Source: Tamlana sp. I1 (GTDB lineage: Bacteria; Bacteroidota; Bacteroidia; Flavobacteriales; Flavobacteriaceae). Taken from it: DNA of 64,000 bases. Each line of letters opens with the position of its first letter. Position 1 is the stretch's first letter. The notes under the pieces are model-generated. The model was not told the origin of the DNA and ran no database searches. It saw only the letters and a list, made by a program, of their open reading frames with translations. Where the stretch lies: positions 246,861 to 310,860 of the forward strand of contig NZ_JACLAF010000003.1 in NCBI RefSeq assembly GCF_015355625.1, read 5' to 3'. The position numbers were made by a program, and so were the translations under genes. Of the stretch, positions 45,838 through 54,653 are shown in pieces.

Positions 45838-47841
45838 ATGTCTGAAGAAAGAAGATCACTCAATTTTATTGAACAAATTATAGAAGAAGATTTGGCTAAT
45901 GGCATGCCAAAAGACAGTTTACGTTTTAGGTTTCCGCCAGAACCCAATGGTTATTTACATATTGGCCATACGAAAGCCATAGGCATTAGCTTTGGTTTGG
46001 GCGAATTTTATAATGCGCCAGTTAATTTAAGATTCGACGATACCAACCCTGCTAAAGAAGAGCAGGAGTATGTAGATGCGATTAAGGAAGATGTGGCTTG
46101 GTTGGGTTATAAATGGGATAAAGAATTATTTTCATCCGATTATTTTCAACAACTTTACGATTGGGCGATCCTTTTAATTAAAGAAGGTAAAGCTTATGTC
46201 GATTCGCAATCTAGTGAAGCCATGGCCGAACAAAAAGGAACCCCTACGCAACCAGGAGTTGATGGGCCTTTTAGAAACCGAACTGTTGCCGAAAATCTAG
46301 ATTTATTCGAACGCATGAAACAAGGCGAATTTAATGAAGGGGAGCATGTTTTGCGTGCTAAAATAGACATGCAGCATCCTAATATGTTAATGCGCGATCC
46401 TATTATTTACCGTGTTTTAAAGAAGCATCACCACAGAACAGGAAACGATTGGTGCATTTATCCGATGTACGATTGGACACATGGTGAAAGTGATTATTTA
46501 GAGCAAATTTCACATTCTTTATGTTCTTTAGAATTTAAACCCCACAGAGAACTTTACGATTGGTTTTTAGACCAAGTTGTAGAAGACGATAAGCTTAGAC
46601 CAAAACAACGCGAATTTGCACGTTTAAATTTAAGTTACACCATTATGAGCAAGCGTAAGTTGCTTAAATTGGTTGAAGAAGGTGTTGTAAACGGTTGGGA
46701 CGACCCAAGAATGCCTACCATTTCTGGCTTACGCCGAAGAGGGTATACGCCAAACGCCATTAGAAAATTTGTTGAAACCGTAGGCGTTGCTAAACGCGAT
46801 AATATTATTGATGTGTCGCTTTTAGAATTTTGTATTCGTGAAGATTTAAACAAAACAGCACCGCGAGTTATGGCGGTTTTAGATCCTGTAAAAGTGGTAA
46901 TTACCAATTACCCTGAAGATAAAGTAGAGTGGTTTGATGCTGAAAATAATCAGGAAGACGAGTCTGCAGGATATAGAAAAGTACCGTTTTCACGCGAAAT
47001 ATATATTGAAAAAGAAGATTTTAAAGAAGAAGCAGGCAACAAGTTTTTCCGTTTAAAATTAGGAGGTGAAGTCCGTCTTAAAAATGCTTACATCATTAAA
47101 GCTGAAAGTGTTGTGAAAGATGAAAATGGCGAAATAACCGAAATTCATTGTACGTATTCCAATGATACTGCAAAACGTGTGAAAGGTACTTTACATTGGG
47201 TATCAATTCCGCATGCTGTAAAAGCTGAAGTTAGAGAATACGATCGTTTGTTTAATGATGAGGCTCCAGATAGCCATCAAGACAAAGATTTTATGGAGTT
47301 TATAAATCCGAATTCCTTAAACGTCATTACCGCATTTGTCGAGCCAAGTTTAAAAGATGCCAAAGTAGGGGAGCGTTTCCAATTTCAACGTTTGGGGTAT
47401 TTTAATGTGGATAACGATTCCTCTTCAGATCAATTAGTTTTTAATAAAACCGTTGGTTTACGCGATTCTTGGGCTAAAGCTCAGCCTAAAACAGCTGACA
47501 AACCTGCCCAAAACAACAACAAGCAAAAGCAAAATTTACCACAACGTAAGGCTATAGATGTGATTCAGCAATTGGGTAAAAAATACACCAATTTGCCTGA
47601 AGCTAAGCAAGAAAAGGTAAAAGCTGAAATTCAAACTTTAGCTGAAAACATTTCTTATGAGGAATTACAACCTTTGTTTGGAACCGCTGTTAAAAAAGTA
47701 GGAACACGTATTGCAGCCATGCTGGTTTTAGGTGTGTTGTTGAAAAACGGACAAACTAAAAACGACGATATAAACGATTTTATAACAAAAGCATTGGAAG
47801 ATAAAAATGAAATTTTAGTAGCTGAAGCTCAGGGACTTTAA
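45838..47841 (+). CDS. glnS: Glutaminyl-tRNA synthetase with C-terminal extension
   Basis: A 667-residue class I synthetase. The HIGH motif is in PEPNGYLHIGHTKA, the second signature in YTIMSKRKLLKLVEEG, and the specificity region PTISGLRRRGYTPNAIR is present. The anticodon-binding beta barrels run to about residue 540. After a Gln/Asn/Lys linker (NNNKQKQNLPQ) about 100 further residues form a helical domain (AIDVIQQLGKKY through LVAEAQ) that resembles the YqeY/GatB tail domain found on some GlnRS. Start ATG 45838 (MSEERRSLNF) is preferred to the TTG at 45790. Confidence 0.95.
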   Translation: MSEERRSLNFIEQIIEEDLANGMPKDSLRFRFPPEPNGYLHIGHTKAIGISFGLGEFYNAPVNLRFDDTNPAKEEQEYVDAIKEDVAWLGYKWDKELFSSDYFQQLYDWAILLIKEGKAYVDSQSSEAMAEQKGTPTQPGVDGPFRNRTVAENLDLFERMKQGEFNEGEHVLRAKIDMQHPNMLMRDPIIYRVLKKHHHRTGNDWCIYPMYDWTHGESDYLEQISHSLCSLEFKPHRELYDWFLDQVVEDDKLRPKQREFARLNLSYTIMSKRKLLKLVEEGVVNGWDDPRMPTISGLRRRGYTPNAIRKFVETVGVAKRDNIIDVSLLEFCIREDLNKTAPRVMAVLDPVKVVITNYPEDKVEWFDAENNQEDESAGYRKVPFSREIYIEKEDFKEEAGNKFFRLKLGGEVRLKNAYIIKAESVVKDENGEITEIHCTYSNDTAKRVKGTLHWVSIPHAVKAEVREYDRLFNDEAPDSHQDKDFMEFINPNSLNVITAFVEPSLKDAKVGERFQFQRLGYFNVDNDSSSDQLVFNKTVGLRDSWAKAQPKTADKPAQNNNKQKQNLPQRKAIDVIQQLGKKYTNLPEAKQEKVKAEIQTLAENISYEELQPLFGTAVKKVGTRIAAMLVLGVLLKNGQTKNDDINDFITKALEDKNEILVAEAQGL

Positions 47842-47898
47842 TTAAAATTCTAAAATATTGACGAATTCGGATTGTTTTTATTGATACAAGTTTTTTAT

Positions 47899-48118
47899 GG
47901 CCTATCGAAAATTTATCGTAAAATTTGAAGTGAAAACACCGTAAAATTTCAGGCTGTTTGAGCTAAAGGTATTTTTTAAGTTATCTATAATTTTGATAGC
48001 GAGTTCCTGGAATTTAGGTGTGGAACAAAAAATTTAGATAAATATTCGTAAGCCTAGATTTGCCTGTCCAGAGCTTGACGAAGGATTGGTTCGTTTTTTC
48101 ATCAATGGAAAAAATGAA
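47899..48118 (+). repeat. Dispersed ~200-bp intergenic element, copy 2
   Basis: 220 bp homologous to 17931-18128. Arms 47936-47953 and 48006-48021 pair as in copy 1; one A to G change in the right arm keeps a G-U pair. Relative to copy 1 there is a 22-bp insertion near 48060-48085 (TGTCCAGAGCTTGACGAAGG), itself like the palindrome arms at 60586-60661. It fills most of the 373-bp gap between glnS and the DUF1761 gene. Confidence 0.8.
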
Positions 48119-48214
48119 CAGAAATATTGTTTAGGTTAGGAATGACTTTCAATCTTAATAAAGTGATTGGCATTATTTTAACTATATTTATATACTAACA
48201 CTAAATATTTTAAA

Positions 48215-48700
48215 ATGGAATATCTTAACCCTGTTGCCATGCTTGTTGCTGCAATTTCAGCATTAGTTATTGGCTTTATTTGGTACAACCCCAAAGTTTT
48301 TGGAACCGCTTGGATGCATGCTGCTGGCATGACCGATGAAAAAATTAAAGGAGGCAACATGGCCAAAATTTTTATTTTGGCTTTAATTTTTGCGTTTATG
48401 CTTGCTACAGCTCTTCCAGGAATTGTTATTCATCAAATGGGTGCTTTAAGTTTAATTGGTGGCGATGCATCGCAAGCTTTACCTTCTTACTCTGCTTTTT
48501 TAGCCGATTATTCTAATGCCTTTAGAACCTTTAAACATGGTGCGTTACACGGTGTACTTACAGGCATTTTTATTGTTTTACCTGTTTTAGGAACCAATGC
48601 CTTATTCGAGCGTAAAAGTGCTAAATACATTTTTATAAATAGTGGCTATTGGATTGTTACTTTAGCCGTTATGGGTGGCATTATTTGCGGATGGCAATAA
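48215..48700 (+). CDS. DUF1761 family membrane protein
   Basis: A 161-residue protein with four hydrophobic helices: MEYLNPVAMLVAAISALVIG, MAKIFILALIFAFMLATALPGIVIHQ, GVLTGIFIVLPVLGTNALF and the last helix ending GGIICGWQ. FIWYNPKVFGTAWMHAAGM after helix 1 is the most conserved part of DUF1761. No function is known for the family. Single gene. Confidence 0.85.
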   Translation: MEYLNPVAMLVAAISALVIGFIWYNPKVFGTAWMHAAGMTDEKIKGGNMAKIFILALIFAFMLATALPGIVIHQMGALSLIGGDASQALPSYSAFLADYSNAFRTFKHGALHGVLTGIFIVLPVLGTNALFERKSAKYIFINSGYWIVTLAVMGGIICGWQ

Positions 48701-48765
48701 ATTTGTAAACTTTTAACTTATATTGAGACTGAGAATTAATATTTTTCAGTCTTTTTTTATTCCTT

Positions 48766-49920
48766 TTGAAAACCTATCGCATTTATTACTCTAGTAAAAC
48801 CCTTCCTAATTCTTGGGATGCTTTAGTGCGTCATGATATTTTTCTGCAATCACATTATTTAGAAGCTCTGGAAAACGGTGCTCCCGATAATATTCAGCTT
48901 TTTTATGTGGGTGTTTTTTTAGATGAAAATTTGGTAGGTGTAGCCATTATACAGCGGGTAAAATTATATTTGAAAGACATGTTTAGAAAAACCGAAGTGT
49001 CTTGTTTAAAAGAGGTTTTTCAGAATGCTATTTCAAAGGTTTTAAAGGGAAATATATTAGTTGTGGGTAACTTAACCCATACAGGGCAACACGGCTTATT
49101 TTTTGAAGAAAAACTTATTTCTGAAACAGAGTATACAGATTTAATTTTAAATGCTTTAAACGACATTAAAATTGAAATTAAACAGAGACAAGGTAAAACG
49201 GTGCGTTTAATCGTGTTTAAAGATTTCTTTATTGATGATACCGTTTACAACAGACCTCTGGTTTTTAAAAAACAACATTTACATCAAGTTTCGGTGCAAC
49301 CCAATATGATGTTAGACATCCCATCAGATTGGTTAAATATTCAAGATTATACTTCGGCGTTAACCAAAAAATATAGAGACCGTTACAAACGTTCAAAAAA
49401 GAAATTAGGAAAAATTACGACTGTTGAATTGAATTTAGAAGCGGTACAGGCTAATAATCAAAAATTACATAAGCTGTATTTAAATGTTTCAAACAATGCG
49501 AAGTTTAATAGTTTTATACTTCCCGAAAATCATTTTTTAAGTTTTAAGACACATTTGGGTGAAAATTTTAAAGTTTTCGGTTATTTCTTAGATGATGTCT
49601 TGGTTGGTTTTTATTCCCTTATTTTAAACGGAAATCAGTTAGAAACCTACTTCTTGGGTTATGATTCCGAGCACCAATATAGCAATCAGCTTTATTTAAA
49701 CATGCTTTATGATATGCTTCAATTTGGTATAGAAAACAACTTTAAAAACATCGTTTATGCCCGAACTGCTATGGCCATTAAGAGTTCGGTTGGCGCCTAT
49801 GCAAAACCCATGCAAGTGTACATGAAACACACAAATCCGTATTTAAATGGGTTGCTAAAACCTGTTTTTCAACTCATGAATCCCAAGCAGGAGTGGGAGG
49901 AACGGCATCCGTTTAAGTAG
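48766..49920 (+). CDS. GNAT-like/peptidogalycan-type acyltransferase, 384 aa
   Basis: The start is TTG at 48766 (MKTYRIYYSSKTLP). The first ~190 residues are of unclear class; the second half resembles the acyl-CoA N-acyltransferase fold of FemAB/BioF2-type proteins: YTSALTKKYRDRYKRSKKKLG, then YLDDVLVGFYSLI-like strands (FGYFLDDVLVGFYSLILNG), ETYFLGYD and NIVYARTAMAIKSSVG. It has no signal or membrane segment. A role in attaching an acyl or amino-acid group to a cell-surface precursor is possible but not shown. Confidence 0.6.
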   Translation: MKTYRIYYSSKTLPNSWDALVRHDIFLQSHYLEALENGAPDNIQLFYVGVFLDENLVGVAIIQRVKLYLKDMFRKTEVSCLKEVFQNAISKVLKGNILVVGNLTHTGQHGLFFEEKLISETEYTDLILNALNDIKIEIKQRQGKTVRLIVFKDFFIDDTVYNRPLVFKKQHLHQVSVQPNMMLDIPSDWLNIQDYTSALTKKYRDRYKRSKKKLGKITTVELNLEAVQANNQKLHKLYLNVSNNAKFNSFILPENHFLSFKTHLGENFKVFGYFLDDVLVGFYSLILNGNQLETYFLGYDSEHQYSNQLYLNMLYDMLQFGIENNFKNIVYARTAMAIKSSVGAYAKPMQVYMKHTNPYLNGLLKPVFQLMNPKQEWEERHPFK

Positions 49921-50060
49921 GGTTGTTTATTTGTGGATGTGTTTTCTGTTTATTTTTTGTCATTCCGACACTAGGAGGAATCTCTGTTTAATTTTTGAAG
50001 ATTGTTGATTTGTTTAAGTGTGTTAATTTTTTGAATAACTGCTGTTGTTAGTAAAGTTTC

Positions 50061-50145
50061 ACGTCACCCTGAATTTATTTCAGGGTCATATTATAAAATA
50101 TAGATTGATACATTATGAGATGCCGAAACAAGTTCGGCATGACGA
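50061..50145 (+). repeat. Dispersed palindromic repeat (CGTCACCCTGAA type)
   Basis: Two internal palindromes: CCCTGAATTTATTTCAGGG at 50068-50086 and TGCCGAAACAAGTTCGGCA at 50121-50139. Related to 13427-13495. It lies in the 407-bp gap 49921-50327, which otherwise holds only the terminator at 50231. Confidence 0.65.
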
Positions 50146-50230
50146 AAAACAAACAATTGTAACTTGTTTAAACTAAAATTCATAAAGAACAACTTAGTTT
50201 CAAATTCAACACAGTTACAATCTTCAATAA

Positions 50231-50267
50231 AAAAGCCTTACGTCGTTATAACATAAGGCTTTTTTAT
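50231..50267. terminator. Bidirectional terminator between convergent genes
   Basis: AAAAGCCTTA, loop CGTCGTTATAACA, TAAGGCTTTTTT; A-rich on one side and T-rich on the other, so it serves both the 49920 and 50328 gene ends. Confidence 0.85.
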
Positions 50268-50327
50268 TTATTTAAAATTTTGCAAACAGTTGCGTTTTGT
50301 CAAATCAACAAATCAACAAAGAGTAAA

Positions 50328-51260
50328 TTAATCTTTATTCTCTTGAGCTTTCTTTTTATTTTCCTTCATCATTTCGCCAATTTGATTACTTGCCGAAAAG
50401 CTAGCCACCATATCGTTTAGCATGTTGCTACCTGCTTGTGGTGCATTTGGTAATAAAATAAGGTTGCTATTGGTTTCTTCGCCCAAAGATTGCAGCGTAT
50501 CGTAATGTTGCGTGACAACGATTAATGCCGAAGCTTCTTGACTGTTTATGCCAACACGGTTTAATACTTCAACAGACTCCTCTAAACCACGAGCTATTTC
50601 ACGACGCTGATCGGCAATACCTTGACCCTGTAAACGTTTACTTTCGGCTTCAGCTTTTGCTTTTTCAACAATTAAAATACGTTGGGCATCACCTTCATAT
50701 TGCGCTGCTGTTTTTTCTCTATCGGCAGCATTAATGCGATTCATGGCGGCTTTCACTTGTGGGTCTGGATCAATATCGGTAACTAAGGTTTTAATGATAT
50801 CAAAACCATAATCTAGCATCGCATCATTTAATTCAGCTTTTACAGCTAATGCAATATCATCTTTTTTAACAAAGACATCATCTAATTTCATTTTTGGAAC
50901 TTCTGCACGTACCACATCAAATACATAAGACGTGATTTGCTCATGCGGATAATCTAGTTTATAAAAGGCATCTTCAACCTTATCTCTAATCACTTTATAT
51001 TGTACCGAAACTTTCAGTTTAACAAAAACATCATCTTTGGTTTTGGTTTCAACAATAACATCTAATTGCTGAATTTTTAAACTCAGGCGTCCTGCAACGC
51101 GATCTACCAACGGAATTTTAAGCTGTAGTCCAGAATGACGAATACTTTGGAATTTCCCAAAACGCTCAATAATGGCTGCGCTTTGTTGTTTTACAGTAAA
51201 AAATGCCGAAATAATAACAAGCAATGTGATGATAATAAAGGGGATGGAAATGAAATTCAT
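50328..51260 (-). CDS. SPFH/Band 7 (stomatin-like) protein
   Basis: A 310-residue membrane-associated protein. One N-terminal helix (ISIPFIIITLLVIISAFF) is followed by the SPFH domain (about 25-200, QQSAAIIERFGKFQSIRHSG, LKVSVQYKV, LVTDIDPDPQVKAAMNRINAA) and a helical Ala/Glu-rich coiled coil (EGDAQRILIVEKAKAEAESKR). It resembles the stomatin/HflC-type slipins that organise membrane microdomains. No NfeD partner gene is next to it. Confidence 0.92.
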   Translation of the reverse strand: MNFISIPFIIITLLVIISAFFTVKQQSAAIIERFGKFQSIRHSGLQLKIPLVDRVAGRLSLKIQQLDVIVETKTKDDVFVKLKVSVQYKVIRDKVEDAFYKLDYPHEQITSYVFDVVRAEVPKMKLDDVFVKKDDIALAVKAELNDAMLDYGFDIIKTLVTDIDPDPQVKAAMNRINAADREKTAAQYEGDAQRILIVEKAKAEAESKRLQGQGIADQRREIARGLEESVEVLNRVGINSQEASALIVVTQHYDTLQSLGEETNSNLILLPNAPQAGSNMLNDMVASFSASNQIGEMMKENKKKAQENKD

Positions 51261-51310
51261 GATAGTTTTTTGTTAAAAAGTTTAGAATAATTAAAATACA
51301 AAATTTATAC

Positions 51311-51318
51311 TATATTTG
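51311..51318 (+). promoter_or_regulatory. Promoter -7 box TATATTTG of the barrel gene at 51339
   Basis: Match to TAnnTTTG, 20 bases before the ATG; a short GCGG-CTAAA-CCGC hairpin lies in the leader. Confidence 0.55.
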
Positions 51319-51338
51319 GCGGCTAAACCGCTAAACGT

Positions 51339-52022
51339 ATGAAATATAAGTCATTTTTAGTATTAGTAGCACTATTACTATGTTTTGTTACAAAAAGTTT
51401 TTCTCAAAAAGGCTATTACCGAGCTTCTAATGGGTTTGGAATCACTGGTGGACTTACCCAATATGATATACTTACCGATAATTTTACAACCAAATCTTCT
51501 AATGGTTTTTTGGGTGGATTACGCGCTTCTGTCGATTTACCGCATAAATGGTATAACCTAAGTTATGGCATGCAGTTATCAGAAAATAATGTTGAAATTT
51601 TAGGAAGACCTTCTTTATTAAGTTCAGAAAACGAATATATTAAATATAAACTTTTAGTAGTTCAATTGGATTTTGCTTTGCATATAAAAGTGTACCGAAA
51701 TCATTTTACTATTGATGTAGGGCCCATGCTGCAACATAATGGACAACTAGAATTTAAAGAAGACAATCAAAAAGATTATTACGTAAATAATTACACAAAT
51801 TTAACGGCTGAAGACATTACCGATCTTTCAAAATTTAATGTTAATGGTGTTATTGGCGCTTCGGTTGGTATTAGAAATTTTATGCTGAAAGCTCAATATA
51901 TTTATGGTTTTACCAATATTCTGAATAAGCTAAACACGAATGCTTTGGATACTATTGGGGGAGAATCTAGCTTTAAAGGAAATCAACAAATGCTAGTTTT
52001 TGCTGCAATTGTTACGTTTTAA
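51339..52022 (+). CDS. Outer-membrane beta-barrel protein (PorT-like)
   Basis: A 227-residue protein with signal peptide MKYKSFLVLVALLLCFVTKS (cleaved near FSQ-KG). The mature part shows amphipathic strands and Gly-rich turns (FGITGGLTQYD, NGFLGGLRASVD, WYNLSYGMQLSEN, FTIDVGPMLQH, FMLKAQYIYGFTN, MLVFAAIVTF) as in small eight-stranded barrels of Bacteroidota. Function unknown. It is divergent from the SPFH gene. Confidence 0.75.
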   Translation: MKYKSFLVLVALLLCFVTKSFSQKGYYRASNGFGITGGLTQYDILTDNFTTKSSNGFLGGLRASVDLPHKWYNLSYGMQLSENNVEILGRPSLLSSENEYIKYKLLVVQLDFALHIKVYRNHFTIDVGPMLQHNGQLEFKEDNQKDYYVNNYTNLTAEDITDLSKFNVNGVIGASVGIRNFMLKAQYIYGFTNILNKLNTNALDTIGGESSFKGNQQMLVFAAIVTF

Positions 52023-52092
52023 AATGTTATTACTATGTGCAAAGATTTTCACTGATTTTTTTATTAAATTATTGAAAAATTAATTTTTTCAA

Positions 52093-52764
52093 TTAGAAAT
52101 CTGCTTCATATCCGTGTCCATTTTTACCATAAAAAATCAGCCATTTGGCTAATGAAAATATGATATGTAATTTAGATTCTATTTGGTCTTCATCTGTTTC
52201 AGGAGCATTTTTTTGATCTTTTAAATATTCAAGATTATTTTCTTTAGCAATTACATCAGCTGCACTCATTAATCTATTTCCATAATCGAGTGTGTCTTCT
52301 GCGAGCTTTGTTCCCCATGCTTCATTAACTAAATCTTCACCTATTAAGTCTTCACATTCTGCCAAAAATTGCCCCCTAAACACATTTTCATCTTGACCAA
52401 ACGAAATATAACAAGGAACACCATCTTGTTCCTTTGCTAAAGGAATAACATAAAATCCATTGTGCTCTTTTAAAAATTCTTCTAAAGGAGGTTTGTTTTC
52501 TAACTCTTCATATCTTTTAATAATCCATTCTTCAGCTTCTTTATCTCTTCCAACCATTGGAGCTTTTATGGTTTCATAAGTAGGTATTTGATTTTCAAAC
52601 CATTCTTGAATTAATTCATCCTTAGTAGGTTTCTTTTTACCAAGTATTTTGTCAATAAAACTTAATTCGGGAATATTATTAGATTCAACCATTTTAAAAA
52701 TTTCTTTAAATCTTTTTTCAAACCCTTGTTTAGGTTTGCCCATTGGTCTCATGTCTAATCCCAT
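52093..52764 (-). CDS. Hypothetical cytoplasmic protein, 223 aa
   Basis: Not recognised. Acidic, soluble, no signal peptide. It starts MGLDMRPMGKPKQGFEKRF and contains EEWIIKRYEELENKPPLEEFLKEHNGFYVIPLAKE and a possible metal- or nucleic-acid-neutral region DQDEN...; the C-terminus is helical. It lies alone, leftward, 97 bp downstream of gltX on the same strand, and may be transcribed with it. Confidence 0.55.
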   Translation of the reverse strand: MGLDMRPMGKPKQGFEKRFKEIFKMVESNNIPELSFIDKILGKKKPTKDELIQEWFENQIPTYETIKAPMVGRDKEAEEWIIKRYEELENKPPLEEFLKEHNGFYVIPLAKEQDGVPCYISFGQDENVFRGQFLAECEDLIGEDLVNEAWGTKLAEDTLDYGNRLMSAADVIAKENNLEYLKDQKNAPETDEDQIESKLHIIFSLAKWLIFYGKNGHGYEADF

Positions 52765-52861
52765 ATTTCTTTTATTTTGAAATCAATTTTTAGTGAAGAA
52801 TTTTGAAAATCCTGAACCTATTCTGAAATTCAATCAAAACAGGTTCAGGATAAAGAAATTA

Positions 52862-54379
52862 TTAAAGTATTGAAACTACTTTTTCAATACGATTGATGCT
52901 TTCGTTTTTACCAATCATATACATAATATCAAAAACATCTGGGCCTTGTAAAGCACCAACTAAAGCTAAACGCAAAGGCATCATTACTTTTCCGAAACCA
53001 ATTTCGTTGCTTGTAATCCAGCCTTTTATTTCAGTTTGAATGTTTTCAACCGAAAAATCTTCAATTCCATTTACAATAGAAATAACTTCAGATAAAATAC
53101 CTTTAGTTTCTTCTTTAAAGGCTTTTTTCGATGCTTTTTCGTCGTATGAAGTAGGCGCAGTAAAGAAATAATGACTTAATTCCCAGAAATCTGACACAAA
53201 AGTGGCACGCTCTTTTATTAAGGCAACTACCATAGCAATGTATTGCGCGTCGATATCAGCATTTAATTTTTCGTCTACAATTGGTTTAAACAATTCGGCC
53301 AATTCATCATCATTTTGCTCTTGCATATAATGGTGGTTAAACCATTTTGTTTTATCCGGATCAAAACGTGCTCCAGATTTATTTACGCGTTCTAAATCGA
53401 AGGCTTCAATAAGTTCGTCAAGATTAAAAATTTCTTGTTCGGTTCCTGGATTCCATCCTAAAAAGGCTAAGAAATTAACCATGGCCTCCGGAAAATAACC
53501 ATCTTCTTTATAACCTCTTGAAATTTCGTTAGTTTTTGGGTCTTCCCATTGTAAAGGAAATACAGGAAAGCCTAATTTATCGCCATCACGTTTGCTTAAT
53601 TTCCCTTTACCTGTTGGTTTTAAAATTAAAGGTAAATGTGCAAATTCTGGAGCTTCCCAACCAAAAGCCGTGTACAATTGGTAGTGTAAGGCTAAAGATG
53701 GTAGCCATTCTTCACCACGAATAACATGTGTAATTTCCATTAAATGGTCGTCTACAATATTCGCTAAATGGTAGGTTGGCATGCCATCACTTTTAAACAA
53801 CACTTTATCATCTAAAATATTGGTATCAATTTTAATATCGCCACGAATAATATCTTTAAGATGAAGGGTTTCATCTTGAGGCGATTTAAAACGAATTACA
53901 TAATCCTCGCCAGCATCAATTTTAGCTTGCGTTTCTTCCGCGCTAAGCGATAAAGAATTGCTTAATTTTAAGCGGTTATGCCAGTTGTAAATAAAAGTTT
54001 TTCCTTTTGTTTCATGGTCTTTACGGTGAAAATCTAAATCTTCAGCAGTATCAAAAGCATAATAGGCATTGCCTGAAGCAATCAACTCATCAGCGTAATT
54101 TTTATATAATGCTTTACGTTCACTTTGTCTGTACGGGCCAAATTTTCCTGGGTTTCCTACGCCTTCATCAAAAGGCATTCCGCACCATTTTAAGGCATCG
54201 ATAATGTATTGCTCTGCACCTTCAACATAACGGTTTTGGTCGGTATCTTCAATACGTAAAATGAAATCGCCACCATGTTTTTTTGCAAATAAATAGTTGA
54301 ATAAAGCGGTTCTTACGCCACCAATATGTAGGGGTCCCGTTGGGCTAGGTGCAAAACGCACACGAACTTTTTTGGTCAT
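52862..54379 (-). CDS. gltX: Glutamyl-tRNA synthetase
   Basis: A 505-residue class I synthetase. FAPSPTGPLHIGGVRTALFN carries the HIGH-type motif near residue 9, and GKLSKRDGDKLG the KMSKS-type motif near residue 250. The discriminating domain (RGEEWLPSLALHYQLYTAFG) and the helical anticodon-binding C-terminus are complete. With glnS also in the window, the organism charges glutamine directly rather than relying on transamidation for tRNA-Gln. Promoter TATCTTTG on the minus strand at 54397-54404. Confidence 0.96.
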   Translation of the reverse strand: MTKKVRVRFAPSPTGPLHIGGVRTALFNYLFAKKHGGDFILRIEDTDQNRYVEGAEQYIIDALKWCGMPFDEGVGNPGKFGPYRQSERKALYKNYADELIASGNAYYAFDTAEDLDFHRKDHETKGKTFIYNWHNRLKLSNSLSLSAEETQAKIDAGEDYVIRFKSPQDETLHLKDIIRGDIKIDTNILDDKVLFKSDGMPTYHLANIVDDHLMEITHVIRGEEWLPSLALHYQLYTAFGWEAPEFAHLPLILKPTGKGKLSKRDGDKLGFPVFPLQWEDPKTNEISRGYKEDGYFPEAMVNFLAFLGWNPGTEQEIFNLDELIEAFDLERVNKSGARFDPDKTKWFNHHYMQEQNDDELAELFKPIVDEKLNADIDAQYIAMVVALIKERATFVSDFWELSHYFFTAPTSYDEKASKKAFKEETKGILSEVISIVNGIEDFSVENIQTEIKGWITSNEIGFGKVMMPLRLALVGALQGPDVFDIMYMIGKNESINRIEKVVSIL

Positions 54380-54396
54380 GTTTTCTAAATTTGTGG

Positions 54397-54404
54397 CAAA
54401 GATA
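54397..54404 (-). promoter_or_regulatory. Promoter -7 box of gltX (TATCTTTG on the minus strand)
   Basis: Plus-strand CAAAGATA reads TATCTTTG leftward, 18 bases before the gltX ATG. Confidence 0.55.
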
Positions 54405-54653
54405 TGTATTAAGCGAGAAGCCGAAAGGGATAAGCTTGAATTTTTTGTTTCTCGACACCGATTTCATAGTTTTTCACGAATTAAATCATTTTCTTTATTA
54501 AAATACGGTGCTAATGCCTGTAATTTGTGTCAAAATATCTGACTAATAGCTTCTTAAAATTTCAGCCATTTTTTACTCTTGTAGAAATAAAATTGTAGTT
54601 TAGTCTATTAAATTATTTTTTAATTTCCTTTAAAGCAGGAATCTATCCCAATC

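Noticed and set aside
45668..45859. 64-residue N-terminal extension of FolB
   Set aside because: It exceeds the family length and is antisense to the glnS promoter; conserved sequence begins at 45667.
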